From positions 902,398 through 966,397 of the forward strand of contig NZ_SOBT01000009.1 of assembly GCF_004364935.1 (NCBI RefSeq): 64,000 nucleotides of DNA, read 5' to 3'. The position numbers and the translations under genes were made by a program. Shown here piece by piece: positions 26,546 through 36,330 of the stretch (its first letter is position 1; every line of letters begins with the position of its first letter). Origin of the DNA: Panacagrimonas perspica (lineage in GTDB: Bacteria; Pseudomonadota; Gammaproteobacteria; Nevskiales; Nevskiaceae). The notes below the pieces were generated by a model, which was not told where the DNA came from, did no database searches, and worked only from the letters and a program-made list of their open reading frames with translations.

Positions 26546-27448
26546 TCAGGTCACGTCGGCTTCGCGTGACAGGGCCGTGGCGAGGCTGCGCAGGTTGCGC
26601 ACCGTCGCCGAGGCATCCCCTCGGCGCCAGATCAGGCTCATCTGCGCCACCGGCGCGCCGCTCGAAAGCGGACGGTAGACGATGCCTTCCGAGTGGATCT
26701 TGCGCATCGAGGCCGGCACCAGCGACACGCCGAGGCCTGCCGCGACGAGGTTGACGATGGAGGTCACCTGCGAGGCTTCCTGGGTTACGCGCGGACTGAA
26801 GCCGGCGCGATGGCAGGCCGTGATGATCTGGTCGTAGAGGCCCGAGCCGACCGGCCGGGAGAACAGCACGAAAGGTTCGAGCGACAGTGCGCCCAGTGGG
26901 ACCGTGCGCCGGCGCGACAGCGGATGACCCTGCGGCAGCGCCAGCAGCAGGGGTTCGTCGAACAGATGTTCGTTCGCGATGCCCGGCGTCTCGTCGAGCA
27001 GCGGACGCACGAACGCGAGGTCCAGCACGTTCGCGCGGATACGTTCGGCAAGCACCGGCGTGCTGGCCTCGTCCAGCGTCATCCAGACGCCGGGATGCCG
27101 TTCGCGGTACTCGCGCAGGATGCGCAGGATCAAGGGATGGAACGGAGCGGAGTTGATCATTCCCACGCGCAGGCGGCCGTGCTCGCCGAGCGCCGCCTGG
27201 CGCGCCCGTCCTGCGGCGGCCTGGGCGCTGGCGAGGATCGCGCGCGCATCTTCGAGAAACGAATGCCCGGCGTCCGTGAGTTCGACCCGACGCTGGGCGC
27301 GCCGGAACAGCGGCGTGCCGATCTCGGCCTCGAGCTGGCGGATCTGCATGCTCAACGGCGGCTGCTGCATGCCCAGCTTCTCGGCCGCGCGCCGGAAGTG
27401 CAGGGCTTCGGCAACCGCAACGAAGTAGCGCAGGTGGCGGAGTTCCAT
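26546..27448 (-). CDS. LysR-family transcriptional regulator
   Basis: A 300-residue regulator. The winged HTH occupies residues 1-60 (MELRHLRYFVAVAEALHFRRAA, then LGMQQPPLSMQIRQLE), closest in style to the BenM/CatM/CbbR-like group. The periplasmic-binding-like effector domain spans about 90-290. It is upstream of and in the same direction as the TonB receptor and HPP genes, which it may control. An inverted repeat of LysR type abuts its start codon, consistent with autoregulation. The divergent neighbour is aceE, 360 bases away. Confidence 0.93.
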   Translation of the reverse strand: MELRHLRYFVAVAEALHFRRAAEKLGMQQPPLSMQIRQLEAEIGTPLFRRAQRRVELTDAGHSFLEDARAILASAQAAAGRARQAALGEHGRLRVGMINSAPFHPLILRILREYRERHPGVWMTLDEASTPVLAERIRANVLDLAFVRPLLDETPGIANEHLFDEPLLLALPQGHPLSRRRTVPLGALSLEPFVLFSRPVGSGLYDQIITACHRAGFSPRVTQEASQVTSIVNLVAAGLGVSLVPASMRKIHSEGIVYRPLSSGAPVAQMSLIWRRGDASATVRNLRSLATALSREADVT

Positions 27449-27469
27449 TGATACGCAAGATATATCAAT
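27449..27469. promoter_or_regulatory. LysR-type inverted repeat
   Basis: TTGATA and TATCAA are separated by nine bases immediately upstream of the LysR start; the outer bases match the T-N11-A style of LysR sites. Direct contact with this regulator is inferred from position. Confidence 0.45.
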
Positions 27470-27560
27470 CGCGCCGCTTTCATATATTGGACAGCGGGCG
27501 GCGGGGCTCTCTATCTTGCGGGACCCGGGTGTGAAACCGGGGACCGGCCCTTGTCGACTG

Positions 27561-27690
27561 AAAGGCTTTCAACGCAAAGGACGCAAAGGAAAAAGAAAGG
27601 ACGCAGAGGAAATCTGAATGCCTGTCGTGGGTCCGGCAGGTGAGCGGAGCTCCGTCATTTTCCTTTGCGTCCTTTGCGTTGAAACGCTTT
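27561..27690. repeat. 130-bp imperfect inverted-repeat element, copy 1
   Basis: The 30-base arms at 27561-27590 and 27661-27690 match in reverse complement at 28 of 30 positions. They carry the motif CAACGCAAAGGACGCAAAGG. The interior (about 70 bases) has a further AAAGGACGCAGAGG. It lies in the LysR-aceE intergenic region. A related copy lies at 41383-41520. It has no coding capacity and resembles short palindromic dispersed elements; its mobility is unknown. Confidence 0.8.
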
Positions 27691-27807
27691 TCTCGGCCCA
27701 CAGCCGTTCCAGGTTCGCGGGAACAGCCGATGCTCCGTTTCACCATCACATTCATTCGTCGACATTGACGTCACCGCCGCCGTTTCACCGCGCGAAAGAG
27801 GATTCAC

Positions 27808-30468
27808 ATGAGCGAACCCCTGAACGACCTGGACCCGATCGAAACTGCCGAGTGGGTCGATTCGCTGCAGACCGTGCTCGACCGCGAAGGGCCGGAGCGT
27901 GCGCACTTCCTGCTCGAGACGCTCACCGAGAAGGCGCGCATGTCCGGCGCGTTCATCCCGTTTTCGCCGAACACGCCGTACGTCAACACGATTCCGCCGC
28001 ACCTCGAAGAGCGTTCACCGGGCAACCACGATATCGAGTGGAAGCTGCGCAGCTACATCCGCTGGAACGCGATGGCGCTGATCCTGAACGCCAACAAGGA
28101 ACACGCGGGCATCGGCGGGCACATCGCCAGCTTCGCGTCGTCGGCGACGCTCTACGACGTCGGCTTCAACCATTTCTGGAAAGGTCCCGATCATCCGCAG
28201 GGCCAGGACCTGATCTACATCCAGGGCCACGTCACGCCGGGCATCTATGCGCGTGCGTTTCTCGAAGGGCGTCTCACCGAGCAGCAGTTGCAGCGATTCC
28301 GCATGGAGGCGCTCGAACCGGGACTCTCCAGCTATCCGCATCCCTGGCTGATGCCCAAGTTCTGGCAGTTCGCCACGGTGTCGATGGGCCTCGGGCCGAT
28401 CATGGCGATCTACCAGGCGCGGCTGATGAAGTACCTGCACAACCGCGGCATCAAGGACATGACGGGCCGCAAGGTCTGGTGCTTCTGCGGTGACGGCGAG
28501 ATGGACGAGCCCGAGTCGCTGGGCGCCATCGACATCGCGGACCGCGAGAAGCTCGACAACCTCGTGTTCGTCATCAACTGCAACCTGCAGCGCCTCGACG
28601 GACCGGTGCGCGGCAACGGCAAGATCATCCAGGAACTCGAAGGCATGTTCCGCGGCTCGGGCTGGAACGTGCTCAAGGTGGTCTGGGGCGGCGCCTGGGA
28701 CGGCCTGCTCGCGCGCGACAAGGACGGCCACCTCGCGCGGCTGATGAACGACACCGTCGACGGCGAGTACCAGGGCTACAAGGCCAAGGGCGGTGCGTTC
28801 ACGCGCGAGCACTTCTTCGGCAAGGACCCCGAGACCGCGAAGATGGTCGCCACGATGAGCGACGACGAGATCGCGCAGCTCAATCGCGGCGGCCACGACC
28901 CGCACAAGGTCTACGCCGCGTATGCCGCGGCCAGCAAGCACACCGGCACGCCGACCGTGATTCTCGCCAAGACCGTGAAGGGCTACGGCATGGGCGAGGC
29001 CGGCGAAGGCCAGAACATCACGCACCAGCAGAAGAAGATGGGGCTGGAGGCGCTGAAGAAATTCCGCGACCGCTTCAGGATCCCGGTGCCGGACGACCAG
29101 ATCGAGGAGCTGCCGTTCTACAAGCCGGCGGAGGATTCGCCGGAGATCCAGTACCTGAAGGCGCGGCGCGAAGCACTCGGCGGACACCTGCCGCAGCGCA
29201 CCGTCAAGGAAGAGACGCTCGAAGTGCCGGCGCTGAGCACGTTCCAGCGCATCCTGGATTCGAGCGGCGAGCGCGAGATCAGCACGACGATGGCCTTCGT
29301 GCAGTTCCTGCAGATCCTGCTGCGCGACAAGGTCTGCGGGCCGCGCGTGGTGCCGATCATTCCGGACGAGGGACGCACGTTCGGCATGGAGGCGATGTTC
29401 CGTTCGCTCGGCATCTACTCGGTGGTCGGCCAGAAGTACAAGCCGGAGGACGCCGACCAGCTCGCGTTCTACAAGGAAGACATCAAGGGCCAGATCCTCG
29501 AGGAAGGCATCACCGAGGCCGGCGCGATGTCGAGCTGGATCGCGGCGGGCACGTCATACGCGAACCACGGCACCGCGCTGCTCCCGTTCTACACGTTCTA
29601 TTCGATGTTCGGCTTCCAGCGCGTGATGGACCTGTGCTGGGCCGCCGGCGACATGCGCGCCCGCGGATTCCTGATGGGCGCCACCGCCGGCCGCACGACG
29701 ATCAACGGCGAGGGCCTGCAGCACGAGGACGGCCACAGCCACGTGATGGCGTCGCTGGTGCCCAACTGCAAGGCCTACGACCCGGCCTTCGCGTACGAGC
29801 TGGCCGTGATCATCCAGCACGGCATGAAGGAGATGGTCCAGGAGCACAAGGACAACTACTACTACCTGACCATCTACAACGAGAACCACACACACCCCTC
29901 GATGCCCGCGGGCTGCGAGAGCGGCATCGTGCGCGGCATGTACCTGTTCAAGTCCGAGGACCAACCGGCCAAGGCGCACGTGCAGCTGATGGGCTCGGGT
30001 TCGATCTTCCGCGAGGTGCTGGCGGCCTCGGAAATCCTGAAGGCCGACTGGGGCGTGACCAGCGACGTCTGGAGTGTGCCCAGCGTCAACGAACTCGCGC
30101 GCGACGGCCGCGAGTGCGAGCGCTGGAACCTGCTGCACCCGGATCAGCCGCAGAAGAAGAGCTATCTGCAGGAATGCATCGGCGGCATGACCGGGCCGGT
30201 GATCGCGAGCACCGACTACGTGCGCGCGTACACCGAACAGTTGCGCCCCTACATGACGGCGCCGTTCCACACGCTGGGCACCGACGGCTTCGGGCGTTCG
30301 GACAACCGTCCCGCGCTGCGCGACTTCTTCGAGGTCGATCGCCGCTGGATCACGGTCAAGGCCTTGCGTGCGCTGGCGGATCTCAAGCTGGTGCCGCCGG
30401 AGCGCGTCTCGCAGGCGATCAAGCTGTACGGCATCCGCGTGGATCGCGCGGCGCCGTGGACGGTGTAG
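27808..30468 (+). CDS. aceE: Pyruvate dehydrogenase E1 component, homodimeric type
   Basis: An 886-residue thiamine-diphosphate enzyme that decarboxylates pyruvate and acetylates the lipoyl groups of AceF. Length and motifs match E. coli AceE (887). The TPP-binding motif GDGEMDEPESLGA leads to NLVFVINCNLQRLDGP. The N-terminal NTIPPHLEERSPGNHDIEWK and the catalytic EDGHSHVMASLVPNCKAYDP region (with its active-site His) are conserved. AGAGGA sits 5 bases before the ATG. It is followed by aceF after 95 bases. No pdhR-like GntR gene is adjacent; the regulator upstream is LysR type and probably serves the receptor genes. Confidence 0.98.
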   Translation: MSEPLNDLDPIETAEWVDSLQTVLDREGPERAHFLLETLTEKARMSGAFIPFSPNTPYVNTIPPHLEERSPGNHDIEWKLRSYIRWNAMALILNANKEHAGIGGHIASFASSATLYDVGFNHFWKGPDHPQGQDLIYIQGHVTPGIYARAFLEGRLTEQQLQRFRMEALEPGLSSYPHPWLMPKFWQFATVSMGLGPIMAIYQARLMKYLHNRGIKDMTGRKVWCFCGDGEMDEPESLGAIDIADREKLDNLVFVINCNLQRLDGPVRGNGKIIQELEGMFRGSGWNVLKVVWGGAWDGLLARDKDGHLARLMNDTVDGEYQGYKAKGGAFTREHFFGKDPETAKMVATMSDDEIAQLNRGGHDPHKVYAAYAAASKHTGTPTVILAKTVKGYGMGEAGEGQNITHQQKKMGLEALKKFRDRFRIPVPDDQIEELPFYKPAEDSPEIQYLKARREALGGHLPQRTVKEETLEVPALSTFQRILDSSGEREISTTMAFVQFLQILLRDKVCGPRVVPIIPDEGRTFGMEAMFRSLGIYSVVGQKYKPEDADQLAFYKEDIKGQILEEGITEAGAMSSWIAAGTSYANHGTALLPFYTFYSMFGFQRVMDLCWAAGDMRARGFLMGATAGRTTINGEGLQHEDGHSHVMASLVPNCKAYDPAFAYELAVIIQHGMKEMVQEHKDNYYYLTIYNENHTHPSMPAGCESGIVRGMYLFKSEDQPAKAHVQLMGSGSIFREVLAASEILKADWGVTSDVWSVPSVNELARDGRECERWNLLHPDQPQKKSYLQECIGGMTGPVIASTDYVRAYTEQLRPYMTAPFHTLGTDGFGRSDNRPALRDFFEVDRRWITVKALRALADLKLVPPERVSQAIKLYGIRVDRAAPWTV

Positions 30469-30563
30469 CGGGACGGCGAGTGGAAACACGCGCGCGATGC
30501 GCGACCCCGTCACACTGTGAATAATTCCAACCGCTCACGCGGAGCTTGAGGTCCTCGGACGAC

Positions 30564-32243
30564 ATGGCAAATCTCATCGACGTGCAGGTGCCCGACATCG
30601 GCGACTTCCAGGGCGTTCCGGTCATCGAACTGCTGGTGAAGGACGGCGACACGGTGGCCAAGGACCAGGCCCTGGTGGTGCTGGAGTCGGACAAATCGAC
30701 GATGGAAGTGCCGTCGCCGGAAGGTGGCGTCGTGCGCGGACTGAAAGTGAAGGTCGGCGACAAGCTGTCGAAGGGCGATCGCATCTGCCGCCTCGAACTC
30801 GAAGGCGCCGCCGAACCGGCGAAGCCCGCCGCGAAGGCCGCTGCCGAGACGCCGGCCGCGCCCGCACAGAAGAAGGAAGGCAAGACGGCGGACAAGGCTG
30901 CCGCGCGGGGCGACTTGTTCACGGCCCCTGAGCCCGCGAAGGCGGCGGCGTCTTCTGCTGCCTCGGCAAGTCTCGCGGTGACGGTCCCCGACATCGGCGA
31001 CTTCCAGGGTGTGCCGATCATCGAACTGCTGGTGAAGGACGGCGACACCGTCGAGAAGGACCAGGCGCTGATGGTGCTGGAGTCCGACAAGTCGACGATG
31101 GAAGTGCCGTCGCCCGGCGCCGGCACGATCCGCGGCTTGAAGGTGAAGGTCGGCGACAAGGTGTCGAAGGGCGATGCGCTGCTGTCGCTCGAAGGCGCGG
31201 GCGGCGCGCCCGCCGTTGCGGCGCCGGCCAAGGCCCAGGGCGAGACCCTGGCAGCGCCGGCCGCGGAGAAGCCTGCGGACGCGCAGCCCGCTGCTCCGGT
31301 GGCGGCAACCGCGGAAGCCGCGGTGCCGGCAGGCGCCAATGTCCACGCGGGTCCTGCGACGCGCAAGTTCGCGCGCGAACTCGGGGTGGACCTTTCGAAG
31401 GTCGTCGGCTCCGGTCCGAAGAATCGCGTCCAGATCGAGGACGTGCAGCGTTTCGTCAAGCAGCAGATGACGGCTCCGGCGGCCGCAGCTCCCGGCGCGG
31501 CTCCGACCGGTGGTGCCGGCATCCCGCCGGTTCCGGCGCAGGACTTCTCGCTCTACGGCGAGATCGAGACCACGCCGCTGGCGCGCATCCGCAAGCTGTC
31601 GGCCACCTTTCTGCACCGCTCCTGGCTCAACGTTCCGCACGTCACGCAGCAGGACGAGGCCGACATCACCGAGCTCGAAGCCTTCCGCAAATCCGCCAGC
31701 GAGGACGCCGGTGTGAAGCTGACGTTGCTGCCGTTCGTCATGAAGGCGGTTGCCGTGGCGATTCGCCAGTATCCGGAGATGGGCTGTTCGCTGTCGCCGG
31801 ACGGTGGCAGCCTGATCATGAAGAAGTACTGCCACATCGGATTCGCCGCCGATACGCCCAATGGCCTGCTGGTGCCGGTGGTGCGCGACGTCTGGGGCAA
31901 GACGCTGACGCAGCTCGCGGCAGAGACCGCGGAGCTGGCCAAGAAGGCGCGCGACGGCAAGCTCAAGCCCGACGAGATGAAAGGCGGCTGCTTCTCGATC
32001 TCCAGCCTGGGCGGCATCGGCGGCAGCTTCTTCACGCCGATCGTCAATGCACCCGAAGTCGGCATCCTCGGCGTCTCGCGCGGCGTGATGAAGCCGGTCT
32101 GGGACGGCAAGGCGTTCCAGCCGCGGCTGATGCTGCCGCTGTCGCTCTCCTACGACCACCGCGTGATCGATGGCGCCTACGCGGCGCGCTTCATCGTGGC
32201 GCTGGTGAAGCTGCTCGGGGATATCCGGCGGCTCAGCCTGTAG
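30564..32243 (+). CDS. aceF: Dihydrolipoamide acetyltransferase (pyruvate dehydrogenase E2)
   Basis: A 559-residue E2 core. Two lipoyl domains (about 3-77 and 138-210) each carry the ESDKSTMEVPSP motif, with lipoylated lysines at about 44 and 176. Ala/Pro-rich linkers separate them from the E1/E3-binding domain (about 262-300, ATRKFARELGVDLSKVVGSG) and the catalytic domain, whose SYDHRVIDG motif gives active-site His532 and Asp536. Two lipoyl domains rather than the three of E. coli is normal for many proteobacteria. No E3 (lpd) follows; it must be elsewhere. A 7-bp hairpin without a T-run overlaps the stop codon. Confidence 0.97.
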   Translation: MANLIDVQVPDIGDFQGVPVIELLVKDGDTVAKDQALVVLESDKSTMEVPSPEGGVVRGLKVKVGDKLSKGDRICRLELEGAAEPAKPAAKAAAETPAAPAQKKEGKTADKAAARGDLFTAPEPAKAAASSAASASLAVTVPDIGDFQGVPIIELLVKDGDTVEKDQALMVLESDKSTMEVPSPGAGTIRGLKVKVGDKVSKGDALLSLEGAGGAPAVAAPAKAQGETLAAPAAEKPADAQPAAPVAATAEAAVPAGANVHAGPATRKFARELGVDLSKVVGSGPKNRVQIEDVQRFVKQQMTAPAAAAPGAAPTGGAGIPPVPAQDFSLYGEIETTPLARIRKLSATFLHRSWLNVPHVTQQDEADITELEAFRKSASEDAGVKLTLLPFVMKAVAVAIRQYPEMGCSLSPDGGSLIMKKYCHIGFAADTPNGLLVPVVRDVWGKTLTQLAAETAELAKKARDGKLKPDEMKGGCFSISSLGGIGGSFFTPIVNAPEVGILGVSRGVMKPVWDGKAFQPRLMLPLSLSYDHRVIDGAYAARFIVALVKLLGDIRRLSL

Positions 32244-32382
32244 CCGGCGCGGTTGCTCGCCGGCCAGCGGGAATTCCGGGCTGCGCCCGGCTTCGACGTG
32301 CCCCGCGTCTCGGGCGCGTCTCCGGGGTAGCTGTCGGGCTCACCCGCCGTGGCGTACGCTGACGTCGCAATATGCATAGGGG

Positions 32383-33723
32383 ATGGCGACGAACGTGATT
32401 GAGGCTTTCGTCCGGATGATCGGACAGATTTTCGGGGTCGATCGGATAGGGGAGGAGAGCCGCCAGGAATTTGCGACGCAGGCCTACCGGGTCAGTGCCG
32501 AGCGAGGGCTGCGCGCCGCCTGGGCCGTGTTCGTACTCGGGCTGCCGCTGTTCCTGTTGATCGACTTCGCGACCTGGAAGTCGGGTCAGTGGGACGTGCA
32601 GCCGGCCCATGAGCGCATCTTCTGGTGGCGCGTCGCACTGACCGGCCTGCTCGTCACGCTGCTGGTCCTGGGCCGGCTCATCCCGGATGAGCGCAAGTGC
32701 GATCGCGTGTTCGCCTGGAGCAGCGCCATCGCGTTCCCGCTGTTCGGCGCGTGGTTCGCGATCGTGTGCCAGACGCTGATCACGGACGCCTCGATCTACG
32801 CGCTTTTCCTGATCGGCACGGCGGTTCTGTTTCCGCTGCCGCTGCTACGCAAGCTGCTGATCTATCCGGCGACCTTGCTGGTACTGCTTGCAGGCCTGAC
32901 ATGGACGTCGGCTGACCCGGTTTCGATGTACCACGTGACCGTCAACGCGACCTGCGTGGGTATCGGCGCGATCGTGGTCGAGGCGGTGGCCATGCGTACG
33001 TACGCAGCCGACTTCGCCAAGAGCATCGAGATCGAGCTCGAACGGCGACGCGCGGACACGCTGCTGCGCAACGTGTTGCCTGCCACCGTCGCCGAGCGGC
33101 TCAAGCGCGACCCTACGACACGCGTCGAACATCATCCGGCGGTGAGCGTGCTGTTCGCCGATTTCGTCGGCTTCGGCAAGCTGACGCAGGATCTGCCACC
33201 CGAGCAGATGATCGCGCTGCTCGATCAGCTGTTCCACGAATTCGACGAAGCCGCCGATCGCTTCGGCGTCGAAAAGATCAAGACGCTCGGCGACTCCTAC
33301 ATGGCGGCCTGCGGCGTGCCCGCGGCACAGCCGGACCACGCGCTGCGTACCGCGCAACTGGCGCTACGGATCCAGGCGATCGCGGGGCGCTTCAAGTCGG
33401 ATCGCGGCCTGCCGGTGCGCGTGCGCGTGGGGCTGCACACCGGACCTGCCATCGCCGGCGTCATCGGGCGCAAGAAGTTCTGTTACGACCTCTGGGGCGA
33501 CACGATCAACTTCGCGGCGCAGCTGCAGGCGTCGAGCGCACCCGACCGGATCCACGTCAGCGAAGCGATGCGCAGCGCCCTGGGCGATGAATTTCGCTTC
33601 GCGGCGCGCGAGCCGATCGCGCTGAAGGGCCGTGCACAGGTGAGCACCTACGATCTGATCGGCCGGACGATCGAAGGCGAGCCCTTCAATGACCGATTGG
33701 CGCGGATGGAGACACCGGCCTGA
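32383..33723 (+). CDS. Membrane-bound class III nucleotidyl cyclase
   Basis: A 446-residue protein: a membrane domain of about six helices (residues 40-205), then a class III catalytic domain (about 250-420). Metal-binding aspartates are seen at 260 (LFADFVGF) and 304 (TLGDSYM). Lys298 (EKIKTLGD) and Asp369 (YDLWGD) sit at the base-recognition positions, and both are the ATP-specific residues, so cAMP is the expected product. The NxxxR motif reads Asn376-Phe-Ala-Ala-Gln380: the transition-state arginine appears to be Gln, so activity may be low or depend on another residue. The ATG is close to AGGGG, an unusually tight spacing. Confidence 0.9.
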   Translation: MATNVIEAFVRMIGQIFGVDRIGEESRQEFATQAYRVSAERGLRAAWAVFVLGLPLFLLIDFATWKSGQWDVQPAHERIFWWRVALTGLLVTLLVLGRLIPDERKCDRVFAWSSAIAFPLFGAWFAIVCQTLITDASIYALFLIGTAVLFPLPLLRKLLIYPATLLVLLAGLTWTSADPVSMYHVTVNATCVGIGAIVVEAVAMRTYAADFAKSIEIELERRRADTLLRNVLPATVAERLKRDPTTRVEHHPAVSVLFADFVGFGKLTQDLPPEQMIALLDQLFHEFDEAADRFGVEKIKTLGDSYMAACGVPAAQPDHALRTAQLALRIQAIAGRFKSDRGLPVRVRVGLHTGPAIAGVIGRKKFCYDLWGDTINFAAQLQASSAPDRIHVSEAMRSALGDEFRFAAREPIALKGRAQVSTYDLIGRTIEGEPFNDRLARMETPA

Positions 33724-33920
33724 GCAGCGGACCGCAGGGTCCCGCAACGGGCACGCCTGTTGCGGTGGCCGACCCACGCCATGCTCGCTAGCATCACCGC
33801 CCATGCAACTTCCATCCGGTCGCCGATCCGAATGAACACCCCGCGACCGCCGCGGCCCGCAGCGAAGGCATTCCGATCTTCCGCGTCTGCGCCCGGTGCG
33901 ATCCTCCGAAGGTGCCCCCC

Positions 33921-34394
33921 GTGAAGCTCGCCCCCGACAGCAGCACGCGCCTGCGCACGCTCGGCTGGCGCGAATGGGTGTCCCTGCCGGACCTCGGCAT
34001 CGCGAACATCAAGGCCAAGGTCGACACCGGCGCGCGGACATCGGCGATCCATGCCTTCGCCATCGAGCGCCTTTCGATCGACCGCGTGCGCTTCGGCGTA
34101 CACCCGCTGCAGCGCGGCGAGCGGGAGATCTGGTGCGAGACCGAGGTCGTCGACGAGCGCTGGGTGACGGATTCGGGCGGGCACCAGGAATTCAGACCGG
34201 TGATCGTCAGCCACGTATCGCTCGGCGCAGATCGCTGGCCGATCGAGATCACGCTGACGGCGCGCGACAACCTGCTCTTCCGCATGCTGCTCGGCCGCAC
34301 CGCGCTGGCCAGCCGTTTCCGGGTCGACCCGGCTGCGAGCTATCTGGTCGGCGCGTCCCCGCGCCTGCGCAAGATCAAGACCTCCCGCTCGTGA
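33921..34394 (+). CDS. RimK-associated retropepsin-like protease (putative ATP-dependent zinc protease family)
   Basis: A 157-residue protein whose [14 protein letters not shown] motif puts an aspartate (Asp35) in the DTGA active-site signature of retropepsin-like proteases; the family is often annotated as an ATP-dependent zinc protease (PF05618). [12 protein letters not shown] precedes it, and LLGRTAL near residue 132 is the second conserved element. The GTG at 33921 is chosen because GAAGGT lies about 7 bases upstream. It overlaps rimK by GTGA. The protein presumably processes or trims peptides made or tagged by the neighbouring ligase; this link is predicted for the family and not shown here. 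Confidence 0.85.
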   Translation: MKLAPDSSTRLRTLGWREWVSLPDLGIANIKAKVDTGARTSAIHAFAIERLSIDRVRFGVHPLQRGEREIWCETEVVDERWVTDSGGHQEFRPVIVSHVSLGADRWPIEITLTARDNLLFRMLLGRTALASRFRVDPAASYLVGASPRLRKIKTSRS

Positions 34395-35296
34395 AGATCG
34401 CCATCCTGTCGCGCAACCGCCGCCTCTATTCCACCCGGCGGCTGGTGCAGGCAGCGCAGGAGCGGGGGCACGACGTTCGCGTCATCGACGTGCTGCGCTG
34501 CTACATGAACATCGCGCCGCACCATCCGGAGATCCATTACCGCGGCCAGAAGCTCGAAGGCTTCGACGCCGTGATTCCGCGCATCGGCGCCAGCGTGACG
34601 TTCTACGGCGCCGCCGTGGTGCGCCAGTTCGAGATGCAGGGTGTGTATTCGCTCAACGAGTCGGTGGCGATCACGCGCTCGCGCGACAAGCTGCGCGCCC
34701 ACCAGTTGCTGGCACGAAAGGGCATCGGTATGCCGGTGACCGGCTTCGCCTATGCGCCGGACGACACGGCCGATCTCGTGGGCCTGGTCGGCGGCGCGCC
34801 GGTGGTGGTCAAGCTCACCGAGGGCACCCAGGGACGCGGCATCGTGCTGTGCGAAACCGACAAGGCGGCCGAGTCGGTGATCGAGGCGTTCCGCGATCTG
34901 GACGCGTATTTCCTCGTGCAGGAATTCGTCGAGGAGGCCAAGGGTGCCGACATCCGCTGCTTCGTGATCGGCGGTCGCGTGGTGGCGGCCATGCTGCGCC
35001 AGGCCAAGACCGGTGAATTCCGCTCCAACCTGCATCGCGGCGGGGCCGCCAGCAAGGTCAGGATCACGCCCGAAGAGCGATCCACCGCTGTGCGCGCCGC
35101 CAAGATCATGGGGCTGAGCGTGGCCGGCGTGGACATCCTGCGCTCGAACCACGGACCGGTCGTCATGGAGGTGAATTCCTCGCCCGGCCTGGAAGGGATC
35201 GAGACCGTCAGCGGCGTGGATATCGCGTCGCGGATCATCGAACACATCGAGAAGAACGCGCGTCCAGGGAACACCAAGACCAAGGGAACCGGGTGA
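34391..35296 (+). CDS. rimK: RimK-type ATP-grasp glutamate/amino acid ligase
   Basis: A 301-residue ATP-grasp enzyme matching RimK, which adds glutamates to the C-terminus of ribosomal protein S6 and can make poly-alpha-glutamate. Landmarks are [39 protein letters not shown], the ATP-binding [13 protein letters not shown] and [18 protein letters not shown], and the Mg-binding [14 protein letters not shown]. Length equals the E. coli protein (300). The GTG start overlaps the protease stop (GTGA), and its own TGA overlaps the next ATG, so all three are translationally coupled. Confidence 0.95.
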   Translation: MKIAILSRNRRLYSTRRLVQAAQERGHDVRVIDVLRCYMNIAPHHPEIHYRGQKLEGFDAVIPRIGASVTFYGAAVVRQFEMQGVYSLNESVAITRSRDKLRAHQLLARKGIGMPVTGFAYAPDDTADLVGLVGGAPVVVKLTEGTQGRGIVLCETDKAAESVIEAFRDLDAYFLVQEFVEEAKGADIRCFVIGGRVVAAMLRQAKTGEFRSNLHRGGAASKVRITPEERSTAVRAAKIMGLSVAGVDILRSNHGPVVMEVNSSPGLEGIETVSGVDIASRIIEHIEKNARPGNTKTKGTG

Positions 35297-36330
35297 TGGA
35301 TTCCTTCCGGATTGCGGATACGACGGTGGAGCCCGGCGAGCGCCGCCTCGTCAACGTGCCGGTGGCCCGTCTCACCACCGGTGCGCCGGTGCATCTGCCG
35401 GTGATCGTGCAGCGCGGGCTGCTGCCGGGCCCGACGATGTTCCTGAGTGCCGCGCTGCACGGCGACGAGATCATCGGGGTGGAGATCATCCGCCGCGTGC
35501 TCAGACTCCCGCAGCTCCCCGAACTGCGCGGAACGATCCTGGCGGTGCCGATCGTCAATACGCTGGCCTTCATCCACCAGTCGCGCTACCTGCCGGACCG
35601 TCGCGACCTGAATCGCAGTTTCCCGGGCAGTGCGAGCGGCTCGCTGGCTGCACGGTTGGCCTGGTTGTTCCTGCGCGAGGTGGTGGGACGCTGCGATTTC
35701 GGCATCGATCTTCACACCGGCGCCGTGCATCGCCCGAACCTGCCGCAGATCCGCACCGATCTGCGCAACGAAACCAACCAGCGGCTCGCCAAGGCTTTCG
35801 GGGCGCCGCTGTTCCTGGATTCGCAGCCCACGGCCGGCACGCTGCGCGAGTACACGACGCGCAAGAACATCCCGGTGATCCTGTACGAGTCCGGTGAGGC
35901 CCTGCGCTTCGACGAGACCGCCATCCGCATGGGCACGCAGGGCGTGCACAACGTGATGTGGGAGATGGGGCTGCTGGAGCGCCCCGAGTTTTCGCCGCTG
36001 CGCATGGCCGAGCCGGTGCTGGCGCACTCGAGCCGCTGGCTGCGGGCGGCCGCCAGCGGCATCCTGCGGACCGGCGTCGCGCTGGGTGATCACGTGCGCA
36101 AGGGCCAGACCCTCGGGATCATCGGCGACCCTTTCGGCGAGTCCGAAGTGTCCGTGATCTCCGCCACCGAAGGTGTCGTCATCGGCCGGCTCAACCTGCC
36201 GCTGGTGCACGAGGGCGATGCGCTGTTCCATATCGGCACCTTCGACGTGCCTGAAGACGCCAAGCAGGCGGTCGACCAGATGGAAGCCGAGATGCGGACC
36301 TGGAGCGGCGAGGAGCCGCCGCTCGTCTAG
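35296..36330 (+). CDS. Succinylglutamate desuccinylase/aspartoacylase-family zinc hydrolase
   Basis: A 344-residue AstE/AspA-family metallo-hydrolase. The zinc ligands are probably His55 and Glu58 (LHGDEIIG) and His140 ([16 protein letters not shown]); the catalytic Glu is likely in [12 protein letters not shown]. It has a C-terminal beta-barrel extension of about 100 residues with [21 protein letters not shown], as in larger members of this family. Coupled to RimK and the retropepsin-like protein, it may remove an amino acid or acyl group from the same product. This trio of genes is known to co-occur in proteobacteria; the in vivo substrate is not settled. Confidence 0.88.
   Translation: MDSFRIADTTVEPGERRLVNVPVARLTTGAPVHLPVIVQRGLLPGPTMFLSAALHGDEIIGVEIIRRVLRLPQLPELRGTILAVPIVNTLAFIHQSRYLPDRRDLNRSFPGSASGSLAARLAWLFLREVVGRCDFGIDLHTGAVHRPNLPQIRTDLRNETNQRLAKAFGAPLFLDSQPTAGTLREYTTRKNIPVILYESGEALRFDETAIRMGTQGVHNVMWEMGLLERPEFSPLRMAEPVLAHSSRWLRAAASGILRTGVALGDHVRKGQTLGIIGDPFGESEVSVISATEGVVIGRLNLPLVHEGDALFHIGTFDVPEDAKQAVDQMEAEMRTWSGEEPPLV

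Noticed and set aside
27561-27690. CRISPR-like array suggested by repeated CGCAAAGG units
   Set aside because: Units are short, in inverted orientation, and have no regular spacers or cas genes.
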